Part shown: in pieces, positions 50,438 to 59,084 of the stretch
Numbering within the stretch: position 1 is the first letter of the stretch
Layout: each line of letters opens with the position of its first letter
DNA from: JAJPKK01 sp963807015
GTDB taxonomy: Bacteria; Pseudomonadota; Alphaproteobacteria; Rhizobiales; Xanthobacteraceae
DNA: 64,000 nucleotides
Reading direction: 5' to 3'
NCBI GenBank assembly: GCA_963807015.1
Contig: CAWEAS010000008.1
Coordinates: 372,001 to 436,000 of the forward strand
Program-made: the position numbers and the translations under genes
The notes under the pieces: generated by a model
The model's database searches: none
What the model saw: the letters and a program-made list of their open reading frames with translations, nothing else
What the model was told of the DNA's origin: nothing

Positions 50438-51688
50438 TCACCACCCCTTGTACGGCATCACCGGCTCGGCGCGGGCCAACGCCTTCGGCCAAACCGGGAC
50501 ATAGTCGCGGCCGTTCTGAAGTTGGATCATCATGGCGGCGGCGAGGATATTCTGGCCCTTGTCGTTGAACTTGACGCCGTTGAAACCCATGATGAGCCGG
50601 TTGGGCTTGAGGTCGGTCGCCTTCAGCGCCGCCTGGATCTTCGCGGGATCGGTCGATCCGGCGCGGTCGATGGCGTCGATCAGCACCATGAAACCTTGCA
50701 TGATGCGGGCGGACGTATCGTCCAGGTCGTAGCCCATTTTCTTGTGGAACATCTCGTTGACGAGATAAGTCGCCGACCCCGGCGCGCCAACCGCCCAGGA
50801 CGAACGGTTGAACACGCCCTGCACCAGATTGCCGGCCGCCGCGATGAAAGCCGGATCGGAGAAGCCGGCATCGTCGCCGATCAGAAGCGGCGGCTTGTAA
50901 TCGAGGGATTTCATCGTCTTGGCGTAGAGAATTGAATCGGCGGTGTAGCTCACGAACAAGACGACATCAGGCCGCTTGTCCTTGAGCTGGAGCACCTGGC
51001 TCTGCACGTCCGCGGTGTTGGCGGAATAGGGAATGTCCTGGGTCACCGGCAGATCGTTGTCCTTGAACATCTTGGTCACCACCGAAGCGACGGAGGTGCC
51101 GTATTCGGTGTTCTCGTGAACGATCGCGATGGAATCGATTTTCACCGCTTTCGCCTTCATATCTCGCAGGAACTCCATGTAGACGCGGGCGATGTCGGTT
51201 GCGATCGGCGTGGTGCGGAAGAACCATTTGAAGCCGCGCTCGGTGAGGTTTGCGGCAACCGAATCGCCGGAGAGGAATGGAATGCCGTAGCGCTCGGCGG
51301 CGGCGCTTGCCGTCAGCGTGATGCCGGACTGATAGGCGCCGTTGAGCGCCACCACCTTCTCCTCAGTGATGAGGCGCACCGCCTGGTTCTGGCCGGCCGC
51401 CGGCGTGCCCTGATTGTCAGCAAACACGACCTCGACCTTGGCGCCGCCCAGACCTTTGAGGCCGGCGTCGCGCGCCAACGGCAGGTCACCGAGTTCGGGA
51501 TGGGCGTTGTTGATGATGTCGATGGCGACTTCGATCGCCGCCTTGCCATTCTGCCCTGCGGACGCGGCGACGCCGGTGAGCGGATAGATGGCGCCGACCT
51601 TGACCGCCTGCTGCGCGAGCGCCGCCGCGCTCAGGGCAAGGCTCAGAGTGGCGACGGCGAGGCAACCAGCCAGGCGGAACATTTTCAT
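50438..51688 (-). CDS. ABC transporter solute-binding protein (Leu/Ile/Val type)
   Basis: 416 residues with a clear signal peptide (LAGCLAVATLSLALSAAALA, cleavage before QQAVKVG). Mature protein is a type I periplasmic binding protein: VGAIYPLTGVAASAGQNGK, ADNQGTPAAGQNQAVRLI, YGTSVASVVTKMFK, LLIGDDAGFSDP. It should deliver an amide, amino acid or aromatic acid to a branched-chain-type ABC importer, whose membrane genes are not in the window. The second solute-binding gene of another family lies 34 bases upstream on the same strand. Confidence 0.93.
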   Translation of the reverse strand: MKMFRLAGCLAVATLSLALSAAALAQQAVKVGAIYPLTGVAASAGQNGKAAIEVAIDIINNAHPELGDLPLARDAGLKGLGGAKVEVVFADNQGTPAAGQNQAVRLITEEKVVALNGAYQSGITLTASAAAERYGIPFLSGDSVAANLTERGFKWFFRTTPIATDIARVYMEFLRDMKAKAVKIDSIAIVHENTEYGTSVASVVTKMFKDNDLPVTQDIPYSANTADVQSQVLQLKDKRPDVVLFVSYTADSILYAKTMKSLDYKPPLLIGDDAGFSDPAFIAAAGNLVQGVFNRSSWAVGAPGSATYLVNEMFHKKMGYDLDDTSARIMQGFMVLIDAIDRAGSTDPAKIQAALKATDLKPNRLIMGFNGVKFNDKGQNILAAAMMIQLQNGRDYVPVWPKALARAEPVMPYKGW

Positions 51689-51722
51689 GCGCGACCTCCC
51701 TCATGCATCGGCTTTTAACGTT

Positions 51723-52706
51723 TCAATCGAACTTCACGTCCGCTTGCGACAGCAGCGCCGGATTGATGTCGACGCCCAATTCGTGGATCGCCTTGAGATT
51801 GAACGCGAGCTCGAACTTGGTGGCGAACTGGACCGGCATCGATGCCGGCTTGGCACCGCGCAGGATGCGATCGATATAAGCCGGTCCGCCGCGCCGGAAT
51901 AAATCGTCGCTGTCCGGCCCGTACGACATCATGCCGCCCTCGATGGTGTAGAACTTGTTCTGGTAGATCGCCGGCAGCCGATGCTTGAGCGTGATTTCGC
52001 GGATCAATTGCCGCGACGCGCGGACCGGCGCGGGCGGCAGCAGGACGAGCCCGCCGTCGGGCTCGGTCGAGAAGCCCTCCAGCGCCTTTGCAATGTCCTC
52101 GTCGCTGCGCACCGGCAGCATGATGGCCTGCACATCATATTGAGCGGCCGCCGCTTCGATCGAAGGAAAATAGGTCGGGCTCGTGACCTCAGGATTGAAG
52201 ACGATGGCGAACCGCGTCAGCCGCGGCACTGCTTCCTTCAGCATCTCCAGCCATTTGCCGCCGATGGTGAAGTAGACGTCGGTGATGCCCGTGATGTTGC
52301 CGCCGGGGCGTGCGAGCGAGGCCACGAGCCCGCTCGCGATCGGGTCGCCGGCGCCGAGAAAGACGATGGGGATGGTCGAGGTCTGGGCTTGCAGGGCCTT
52401 GGTGACGACCGTGGTGCGCGACACGATCACGTCGGGCGCCAACGCGACGATTTCGGCTGCACTTGCCTGGATGCTGGAAGGATCGCCGCCGATGCGGACA
52501 TCGAGGCGCAGGTTCTCACCGTCGATCCAATGAAGCTTGGCAAGGCCGTCGCGCAGCGCTGCTTCGAGCGCGTGGGAGATCGGATCGTTGGGCGTGCCGA
52601 AGATCAGCACCCCGACGTGGCGCACCTTCTGCTGCTGCGCGCGCGATGCGCGCGGCAGCAGTGCCGCGGTGGTCAGCCCAGCGACAAAATCTCGGCGTCT
52701 CAACAT
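51723..52706 (-). CDS. Solute-binding protein of the ABC_sub_bind family (PF04392 type), Tat-like leader
   Basis: Start at 52706 (MLRRRDFVAGLTTAALLPRA) with GGAGGGG upstream. 327 residues. The leader has a twin-arginine pattern typical for this family in Bradyrhizobium relatives. Core: VRHVGVLIFGTPNDPISHAL, IPIVFLGAGDPIASGLVASL ARPGGNITG, IYQNKFYTIEGGMMSYGPD, and the usual ending LGVDINPALLSQAD. Such orphan periplasmic binding proteins are numerous in these genomes; ligands are mostly unknown (tryptophan or related compounds in one studied group). Confidence 0.9.
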   Translation of the reverse strand: MLRRRDFVAGLTTAALLPRASRAQQQKVRHVGVLIFGTPNDPISHALEAALRDGLAKLHWIDGENLRLDVRIGGDPSSIQASAAEIVALAPDVIVSRTTVVTKALQAQTSTIPIVFLGAGDPIASGLVASLARPGGNITGITDVYFTIGGKWLEMLKEAVPRLTRFAIVFNPEVTSPTYFPSIEAAAAQYDVQAIMLPVRSDEDIAKALEGFSTEPDGGLVLLPPAPVRASRQLIREITLKHRLPAIYQNKFYTIEGGMMSYGPDSDDLFRRGGPAYIDRILRGAKPASMPVQFATKFELAFNLKAIHELGVDINPALLSQADVKFD

Positions 52707-52916
52707 CCGCGCCCCTCCGGATCGCCTATGCGATGAGGCCAGCATAGCATTTCCACAGGCCCTCCCCTATTCTGCGGCCACCATGAAGCAAATGAAAACA
52801 ATGAAGGTTTCGGCAGGGCGCGGCATGTGCGCCTCCAGTCGCCCGGTCGGCGCCGGCGGAGCTCGCCTGCGAACAAGAAATAGACCCTTCATCCGCAGCG
52901 GCCGCTTCTGATTACG

Positions 52917-54638
52917 ATGACGAACATCCTCCTGACGCCCGCGCGCATCGGCAACGTCGAGATCAGGAACCGCATCGTCATGCCGCCGATGACAACGCGG
53001 CTCTCTGACGACGAAGGCTTCGTCACCGAAGGCACCATCGCCTACTACATGGCCCGCGTGCGCGGCGGCACCGGCCTCATCACCGTCGAGATGGCCTCAC
53101 CCACGCGCGCCGGCCGGCACCGCCGCCGCGAGCTCGGCATTTACGATAACCGATTTCTGCGCGGCCTCTCCGACCTCGTGGCAGCAATCCACGGCGGCGG
53201 TGCCAAAGCGTCGATTCAACTTGGCCACGGCGGCGGCCACACCCGGCAGGACATCTGCGGGGAGATGCCGGTCGCGCCATCGGCGATACCGCATTCGGTT
53301 TACGAGGTTACCGACGAGACCATCATCCCGAAGGAGATGAGCCTCGATGACATCCGCTTTACCATCGCCGGGTTCGCATCTGCCGCGGCCCGCGCCGAGC
53401 AGGCCGGCTTCGACTGCGTCGAGATCCACGCGGCGCACGGGTATCTCATCTCCCAGTTCCTCACCCCGTTCGAGAACCGACGCGGGGATCGCTATGGCGG
53501 CTCGCTCGAAAACCGGGCGCGGTTCGGGCTCGAAGTGCTTGCGGCCGTCAAGGCGGCGGTCCGCATTCCGGTGATCTTCCGCGTTTCGGTCGACGACTAT
53601 TTCCCCGATGGTCTCACCTTTGCCGAAGGCCGGGACGTTGCGGTGGCGGCAGCGCGAGCCGGCGCCGACGCGCTCCACATCGCGGCCGGGCATTATCGCT
53701 CGCTGCCGTCGGCTGCGCGCATGATTCCGCCGATGCAGTATCCCGACGCGACCTTTCTCGATTATGCAGCGGACATCCGCAAAGAGGTGAGCGTGCCTGT
53801 AATCGCCGTCGGCCGGCTGGGCGATCCGGCTGTTGCAGCCAACGCGATTTCGTCCGGCAAGGCGGATTTCGTGGCGCTTGGCCGCACGCTGATCGCCGAC
53901 CCGGATTGGGTGGCAAAACTCAGCCGCGGCGAACCGGCGCGGCGGTGCCTTGCCTGCAACACCTGCATCAACGAAATGCGCGGCGGCGACGGGCTGCATT
54001 GCGTCGTCAATAGCGCCGCCGGCGATGAACTCCGATTTGCTGGCGCGCGGCCGGCGCAAGACGAACGCATCGCCGTCATCGGCGCCGGCCCCGCCGGGCT
54101 CACCTACGCCTCGCTCGTCGCCGGCGCCAACAGCGTCACCGTGTTCGAGCGCGACGACATGCCGGGCGGTGCGTTCCGCTACGCCGGCAAAGCGCCGTTA
54201 TTCCAGGACGTGGTGGCGATGCAGAACTCGTTCGATCGCTACATCGAACGGATGGTGTCGGCCTGCATGTTCAAGGGAGTCGTCTTTCTCTACGGCGTCG
54301 ACGTGATGGCAGCGCCGGAACCGCTCGCAGCATATGATCGCATCGTGATCGCGACCGGCGCGCAGTACCGCTACGGCCTCGGCCGGCTGCCGATGTGGCT
54401 CCTCGATCATGGCGCCGGGCGGTGGCCGGTTCTCGCCAAGTTGTTTGCCAAGCCGGAATTCCGCGCCTGGTTCTACGAACGCGCGCGGGCGCCGACCGGG
54501 GACAGATATCGGAGCGTTGCCCGCTCGGGCCAGAAGGTCGAGGTGATCGGCGACGCCGCCCGCCCCGGCAAGAGCCGGCCCGCGATCGCAAGCGCGTTCG
54601 CGGCAGCTCTCCTCCGCTCTCCTGATGAAAGCAGATAG
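52917..54638 (+). CDS. OYE-type NADH:flavin oxidoreductase with Fe-S and partial FAD domain (2,4-dienoyl-CoA reductase-like)
   Basis: 573 residues. TIM barrel with FMN: IRNRIVMPPMTTRLSDDEGF, HAAHGYLISQFLTPFENRR, GDRYGGSLENRARF; the 4Fe-4S cysteines CLACNTC and a later Cys (GLHCVVN). A dinucleotide domain begins IAVIGAGPAGLTYASLV. Related enzymes (FadH, trimethylamine dehydrogenase) have about 650-730 residues; here the FAD/NAD part is short and its C-terminal ~100 residues lack the expected second binding fold. It may thus depend on a different electron donor. Followed directly by the pentapeptide gene, three bases later. Confidence 0.88.
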   Translation: MTNILLTPARIGNVEIRNRIVMPPMTTRLSDDEGFVTEGTIAYYMARVRGGTGLITVEMASPTRAGRHRRRELGIYDNRFLRGLSDLVAAIHGGGAKASIQLGHGGGHTRQDICGEMPVAPSAIPHSVYEVTDETIIPKEMSLDDIRFTIAGFASAAARAEQAGFDCVEIHAAHGYLISQFLTPFENRRGDRYGGSLENRARFGLEVLAAVKAAVRIPVIFRVSVDDYFPDGLTFAEGRDVAVAAARAGADALHIAAGHYRSLPSAARMIPPMQYPDATFLDYAADIRKEVSVPVIAVGRLGDPAVAANAISSGKADFVALGRTLIADPDWVAKLSRGEPARRCLACNTCINEMRGGDGLHCVVNSAAGDELRFAGARPAQDERIAVIGAGPAGLTYASLVAGANSVTVFERDDMPGGAFRYAGKAPLFQDVVAMQNSFDRYIERMVSACMFKGVVFLYGVDVMAAPEPLAAYDRIVIATGAQYRYGLGRLPMWLLDHGAGRWPVLAKLFAKPEFRAWFYERARAPTGDRYRSVARSGQKVEVIGDAARPGKSRPAIASAFAAALLRSPDESR

Positions 54639-54641
54639 GGT

Positions 54642-55568
54642 ATGATGGCGTGCCAGTCATGCGCAGCTTCTTTAGGCAATGCCGTGAAGATCAACCCAGG
54701 CAGAGTTCGTAGGGTGGGCAAAGCGAAGCATGTCCACGCGGACAGGCCCAGCGTGGGCACGCGCGAACACGTTCGCGCTTTGCCCACACTACGTGGCTAC
54801 GTGATCGCGTTCCTCCTGTGCAGCCTCGTGCTCTGCATGGCTGCAACCGAGAGCGCCGTGGCGCAGTCGGCTTTGGACGCCGAGGCGTTTCTCGCCGGGC
54901 GCAGCAAGGACTGCCCGGGTTGCAATCTTGCCGGGGCGAGCCTGAAGCGTCGCAATCTCGCCGGGGCCAATCTGGCGGGCGCGAACCTCGCGGGCGCGAG
55001 CTTCCATCGCTCGGTGCTGCGCGGCGCGAACCTCGCCGGCGCCGACCTCACCGGCGCGAACCTCAACAAGACCGACCTCATCCAGGCCGACCTGAGCGAC
55101 ACCAAGCTTGCGAATGCCATGCTGTTCGAGGCCGATGCGAGTCGCGCCAATTTTTCCCGCGCCAATCTCACCGAGGCGTTGATGGGGAGCATTCGCCTGA
55201 TCGGCGGCAAGCTCGACCGTGCCATCCTGACCGAGGCTGATCTCGAAGCTGCGCTCCTCAACGAAGCGAGCTTCGCCAACGCAACGCTCAACGGCGCAAA
55301 CCTTCACCAGACCCGGATGCTGCGCACAAACCTGCACGGCGCCGTCGCCAACAGCGCGGAATTCACCCAGGCGAATTTGCGCGACGCCGATCTCTCCGGC
55401 GCGCAGCTCGGCGAATCCGTGTTCTATCTCGCCGATCTCGGCGGCGCCGATCTTTCCGGCGCCAACTTGAACCACGCCGTGCTGCGATCGGCGATCCTCA
55501 CCAACAGCAAGGACGCCGGCACGGTCTTCACCGGCGCGATGATGCCGGACAACACGATTCATCCGTAA
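54642..55568 (+). CDS. Exported pentapeptide-repeat protein with repeat-derived leader
   Basis: ATG at 54642 comes three bases after the preceding stop. Residues 1-24 are followed by a palindromic repeat read in frame (VGTREHVRALPTL), then a hydrophobic signal core (YVIAFLLCSLVLCMAATESA, cleavage near AVAQS). The mature part of about 240 residues is a run of A(D/N)LxG pentapeptides (GANLAGADLTGANLNKTDL), i.e. a right-handed quadrilateral beta helix. Exported pentapeptide proteins have no common function; DNA-gyrase protection is unlikely for a periplasmic form. True start may be a GTG inside the repeat. Confidence 0.88.
   Translation: MMACQSCAASLGNAVKINPGRVRRVGKAKHVHADRPSVGTREHVRALPTLRGYVIAFLLCSLVLCMAATESAVAQSALDAEAFLAGRSKDCPGCNLAGASLKRRNLAGANLAGANLAGASFHRSVLRGANLAGADLTGANLNKTDLIQADLSDTKLANAMLFEADASRANFSRANLTEALMGSIRLIGGKLDRAILTEADLEAALLNEASFANATLNGANLHQTRMLRTNLHGAVANSAEFTQANLRDADLSGAQLGESVFYLADLGGADLSGANLNHAVLRSAILTNSKDAGTVFTGAMMPDNTIHP
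54719..54792 (+). repeat. GTAGGGTGGGCAAAGCG palindromic element, copy B
   Basis: Left arm GTAGGGTGGGCAAAGCG and right arm CGCGCTTTGCCCACACTAC. Same family as 26394-26493 but with a shorter centre. Its right arm again codes VRALPTL directly before the signal core. Confidence 0.9.
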
Positions 55569-55577
55569 CAAGGGCCG

Positions 55578-55662
55578 TAGCCCGGATGAGCGCGGCGATA
55601 TCCGGGAGCACCGTTACAATTTTAATCGTTGTCCCGGATGTCGCTGTGCTCATCCGGGCTAC
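55578..55662 (+). repeat. GTAGCCCGGATGAGCGC palindromic element, copy 1
   Basis: Left arm GTAGCCCGGATGAGCG(C)GGCG pairs with GCTCATCCGGGCTAC at the right; inner ATATCCGGG / CCCGGAT. A further right half (CATCCGGGCTAC) follows at 55672-55683. It lies between convergent genes. Confidence 0.9.
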
Positions 55663-55690
55663 AGGCTACTCCATCCGGGCTACAGGCACG

Positions 55691-56206
55691 TCACGGGCAG
55701 AACGAACTCGCGCTGTCGCCGTAATAGAACGCGCACTCCTGCGGTGTCGCCGGGCCGCGGCCGATGACGCGAGCACGCAGATAGGCCACGATCGCGGCGA
55801 TGTTCGCCGCGCTGAGCTTCACGGGTGCCGGATAGAGATCGTCGGGTTCGGGACCGGCCGGCCGGCCGTAGCAGCCGCGGGCGTAGGCGTCTTCGCCAAA
55901 GCTCGGCATGCCGGTGCCGGGGCGCCCGCAGCGGATGGTCTCGGCGATCGTCGGATCGTCGAGGCGCGTGCTGCGCAAATTCGCTCCGGTGGGCGCTTCA
56001 TCCCGCTCCTTTTCGCCATCGGCAAAGGGGCCGTGGCATTCCGAGCAGCCGCTGCTTCGCCATGCGTTGAGACCCCCCTTCACCTGCGTTTCGTCCTGGG
56101 CGCGGGAGGGGATTGCGACGGCGGTCGCGGCCGCAAGGATCGCGAGCAGTGCCCCCGTCCGAAAGGCCCGCACGCCGCCGCCGCGCCTGTCGATTTCGTC
56201 GTCCAT
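55691..56206 (-). CDS. Exported c-type cytochrome (single CxxCH)
   Basis: Start at 56206 (MDDEIDRRGGG) after GGGAGAAGGA. 171 residues; the hydrophobic stretch TGALLAILAAATAVAIPSRA is the signal or anchor. One haem site: SSGCSECHGPFADG; the distal Met is probably in GTGMPSFGED. Two extra cysteines near the end (QECAFYY, SSFCP). As the third gene after a PQQ dehydrogenase and an unknown exported protein, it most likely accepts electrons from the PQQ enzyme. Confidence 0.9.
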   Translation of the reverse strand: MDDEIDRRGGGVRAFRTGALLAILAAATAVAIPSRAQDETQVKGGLNAWRSSGCSECHGPFADGEKERDEAPTGANLRSTRLDDPTIAETIRCGRPGTGMPSFGEDAYARGCYGRPAGPEPDDLYPAPVKLSAANIAAIVAYLRARVIGRGPATPQECAFYYGDSASSFCP

Positions 56207-56228
56207 TACTTGTCCTTCTCCCGATCGC

Positions 56229-56939
56229 TCAACGTGTGCCAGACGGCGGGCGGTAGACTTCAAGGCGCGCGGAGCTTTCGAACTGGTTCTCGTTCAGCCG
56301 GTTGTCGTTGGGATCGACCGCGAACTGGCCGGGCTTGTAGTAGCGCCGTGTCTCGATCCGCGTCACGGTACCGTTGGCGTTGACTTCGCACGTCTCCTTG
56401 ATGAACCAGTCCTCGATGGGGCGTTCGCCCTCGGCAGGGGGCAGATCCGTGCATTTGAGCCCCGGAGGCGCCATGCCCTTGAAAATATCGCCGAGACCGA
56501 ACGCATTGATCCGGGTGCGGCCCTCGGCGCGAGGATCATTGACCACGCGATAACCCGCCACGCGACCGGCATTGTCGATCAACAGCGAGGTGATGATCGG
56601 CTGGCCGGCAAGCGCGTTCGCCTGATACTGCCGCACGAGAATTTCCGAGCGCCGGGCGCGTGCCACGTACTCCATCTCGTCGTCATAGCGGAACCACACC
56701 TCATGGAGTCCGGTCGCGGCCTCGACCGGGCACTGCGCAAACTCCGCGAAGCTCTTGAGAACCCGAGCCGGCGGACCGCCATCGGTACCGCAGGCGGGAT
56801 CGACATAATCGTCCGGCAATGCGGCGACCGAAGTTCCGAGCGGCAAATCCCAGAGGCGCGGCGCCTGGCTCTGAGCGTGCGCCGCGCTGGCGACGAGGCA
56901 CAACGTCAGCGCCACGCCGAGACAAGATGACCGCACCAT
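56229..56939 (-). CDS. Exported protein of unknown function in the PQQ dehydrogenase operon
   Basis: Start at 56939 (MVRSSCLGVALTLCLVASAAHA signal peptide) after GGCGGGAG. 236 residues; no known domain recognised. Four cysteines in the mature part (DPACGTDG, AQCPVE, LKCTDL, ETCEVNAN) could form two disulfides. The pattern WFRYDDEMEYVARARRSEIL and ITSLLIDNAGRVAGYRVVND suggests a beta-rich fold. It ends 22 bases before the cytochrome gene and follows the PQQ dehydrogenase after a palindromic repeat; perhaps an assembly or partner protein of that system. Confidence 0.75.
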   Translation of the reverse strand: MVRSSCLGVALTLCLVASAAHAQSQAPRLWDLPLGTSVAALPDDYVDPACGTDGGPPARVLKSFAEFAQCPVEAATGLHEVWFRYDDEMEYVARARRSEILVRQYQANALAGQPIITSLLIDNAGRVAGYRVVNDPRAEGRTRINAFGLGDIFKGMAPPGLKCTDLPPAEGERPIEDWFIKETCEVNANGTVTRIETRRYYKPGQFAVDPNDNRLNENQFESSARLEVYRPPSGTR

Positions 56940-56969
56940 CGCAACTCCCGCCTCCGGCTCCGCAGCGTC

Positions 56970-57055
56970 GTAGCCCGGATGAGCGCAGCGATATCCGGGG
57001 ATTGCCATGCCATCGAGAGGCCGTCCCCGGATATCGCTGCGCTCATCCGGGCTAC
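56970..57055 (+). repeat. GTAGCCCGGATGAGCGC palindromic element, copy 2
   Basis: GTAGCCCGGATGAGCGCAGC pairs with GCTGCGCTCATCCGGGCTAC; inner GATATCCGGGG / CCCCGGATATC. It sits between the PQQ dehydrogenase and the unknown exported protein, within a likely operon, so it may cause differential mRNA stability. Confidence 0.92.
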
Positions 57056-57105
57056 AGGCACTTACCCTCTCGGCCCGACCTCCGCCCAATGGGAAGAGGT
57101 GAACG

Positions 57106-58872
57106 TCACTCCAGGCCGAACACGGCGACGATGGCGCTCGGCTGATAGAGGCCACCCTGGCGGACACCCACGGCACCGCCCGCCACGACAGCGATGTACT
57201 GTTTGCCGCCGACGGAATACGTCATCGGCGGGGCGGTGATCGGGGTGCCGAGATTGAAGCTCCACGCCTCCTTCAAGGTGTCGGCGTCATAGGCCGAGAA
57301 CTTGCCGGTCATGTGCCCGGTGAAGAGAAGGTCGCCGTCGGTCGAAAGCATGCCCGACTCGGTTGGCGGCTGGAACGTCTCCTTGCCGATCACCTTGCCG
57401 GTGCGCAGGTCGATAGCCCACAGCGCGCCATGGGCGGTGATGCGGCCCTGCTCCGTGCAGCACGGCGGCAGCCCGACGTAATCCTTCTTCTCATCCATCG
57501 GGGTCTTGTTGACCGTCGTCGAGATGCAGCCTTCGGCGCCGGCCACATAAGCGACCATGCGCTTGGTATCGAGCGTCGGCGGGAAGAAGGTCGGCGCGCC
57601 GTTCCACCATGGGCAGGACTCCTGCCCGGGCTTCTCGCGCATGACGCCGATGCCGGCATAGACCTGCACCGGCGTGTTCGGATTGTAATCGACCGGCTTG
57701 CCGGTCTTCGGGTCGATGCCCTTCGTCCAGGTGATTTTCTCCTGGTACTGATCGGCGCGCAGGAACTGACCGTTGTTGCGATCGAGCGTGTAGTAGTAGC
57801 CGTTGCGCGAGAAGTTCGCGACCACCTTGCGGCTTTCGCCGTTGATGTTGACGTCATAGAGCATCTTGGGGCTCGGCGTGTCGAAGTCCCAGTGCTCGTT
57901 CGGCGTCTCCTGGAAGTACCACACGATCTTGCCGGTATCGGCGTCGAGCGCGATCGTGCTCGCTGTGAACAGGTTGTCGCCCGGCCGGAACTGCGGATCG
58001 AAACTCGGGAAGGCGTCGCCGGTGCCGTAATAGAGGAGATTGGTGGCGGGGTCGTAGGACGCGGTCTGCCATACGCCGCCGCCGCCGATGCGCCAGGCGT
58101 TGTGATTGTCCTTCCAGGTCTCCGACCCGGGCTCGCCCGGCGCCGGGATGGTGAATGTGCGCCAGACAAGCTTGCCGTCATTGGCGTCGAAGGCGCCGAC
58201 CCAGCTGCGGGTGCCAAGCTGGCCGCCGGTGCTCTCGCCCTGGAGGATGAGGTCGCGGCCGCCTGCGGTGCGGACGGCGAGCGGCGCTCCTGTGAAGGCC
58301 TGGGTTTTGGGCGACGGCGTGCCGGTCGCGGGATCGGTCGGTGCCGACGCGACCACCTCCCATACGACCTGGCCGGTCTCCTTGTTGAGCGCGATGATGC
58401 GGGTGTCGTTGGTCGACACGATCACCTTGTCGCCGAAGAGCGCGATGCCGCGATTGGTGCGCGACTTGGTAATCTTGGGGTCATAGCGCCACAGCGGAAT
58501 GGCGGCGTTGCCGCTGCGCACGTCGAACTTCATGACCCGCGCCCAGGTGTCGGACACGTACATGAAGCCGTCCTCGACGAGCGGCGTCGACTCCTCTTTG
58601 CCCGGCAGCGTGCCGCCGGTGGCGCGGCCGCCGATCGAAAACATGAACTTGGGCCGCAGATTTTTGATGTTGTTGCGGTTGATCTCGGCGAGCGGGGAAT
58701 GCCGGGAGTTGTTGTAATCGTGGTGAACGGTGAGCCAGTTCTGCGGCTCTTTCGCGGTGTCGCGCAGCCGCTCGCTGGTCGTGTCCGCGGCAAAGGCCGG
58801 CCACGCCATGGCGACAAGTCCGATCGCCGCCGATGCCACAAGTTGCGCCGAGCGCGACAATCCGTTCCGCAT
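57106..58872 (-). CDS. PQQ-dependent alcohol dehydrogenase family protein, lanthanide-type DxD
   Basis: Start at 58872 (MRNGLSRSAQ) after GGGAGGAG; signal peptide ends near AFAADT. 588 residues, an eight-bladed quinoprotein propeller with W-motif repeats (GQVVWEVVAS, GKLVWRTFT, GKIVWYFQETPNEHWDFD). The catalytic Asp is followed two residues on by another Asp (WDFD), the position that marks lanthanide-dependent XoxF/ExaF types. The vicinal Cys-Cys near the active site of methanol dehydrogenases is absent in the corresponding segment (DPKITKSRTNRGIALFGD); a CC occurs only later (LPPCCTEQG). Oxidises an alcohol or aldehyde in the periplasm; substrate unknown. Confidence 0.92.
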   Translation of the reverse strand: MRNGLSRSAQLVASAAIGLVAMAWPAFAADTTSERLRDTAKEPQNWLTVHHDYNNSRHSPLAEINRNNIKNLRPKFMFSIGGRATGGTLPGKEESTPLVEDGFMYVSDTWARVMKFDVRSGNAAIPLWRYDPKITKSRTNRGIALFGDKVIVSTNDTRIIALNKETGQVVWEVVASAPTDPATGTPSPKTQAFTGAPLAVRTAGGRDLILQGESTGGQLGTRSWVGAFDANDGKLVWRTFTIPAPGEPGSETWKDNHNAWRIGGGGVWQTASYDPATNLLYYGTGDAFPSFDPQFRPGDNLFTASTIALDADTGKIVWYFQETPNEHWDFDTPSPKMLYDVNINGESRKVVANFSRNGYYYTLDRNNGQFLRADQYQEKITWTKGIDPKTGKPVDYNPNTPVQVYAGIGVMREKPGQESCPWWNGAPTFFPPTLDTKRMVAYVAGAEGCISTTVNKTPMDEKKDYVGLPPCCTEQGRITAHGALWAIDLRTGKVIGKETFQPPTESGMLSTDGDLLFTGHMTGKFSAYDADTLKEAWSFNLGTPITAPPMTYSVGGKQYIAVVAGGAVGVRQGGLYQPSAIVAVFGLE

Positions 58873-59084
58873 GAAGCTCCTCCCGCTTGTTGTCATGGTT
58901 TACGGGCGCGCGGGCGCCCGTGCCGGATGGTGCGCGGATTTTAGTCGAGCAAAACCGTAAGCGCCAGTCACGGTAGTATCGGTCGCAAAGCACGCAACGT
59001 GCGACAATTGCCGTGCTTTACCGCCGTTGACCGGGAAGAGTACAGTCCGCGCTCTTGTCAACGAAAAGGGTCAGACGGGGCGAC

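Noticed and set aside
48231..50492. Long minus-strand open frame (753 codons) opposite the aldolase/SDR gene
   Set aside because: No family features; the plus strand carries intact aldolase zinc ligands and SDR motifs.
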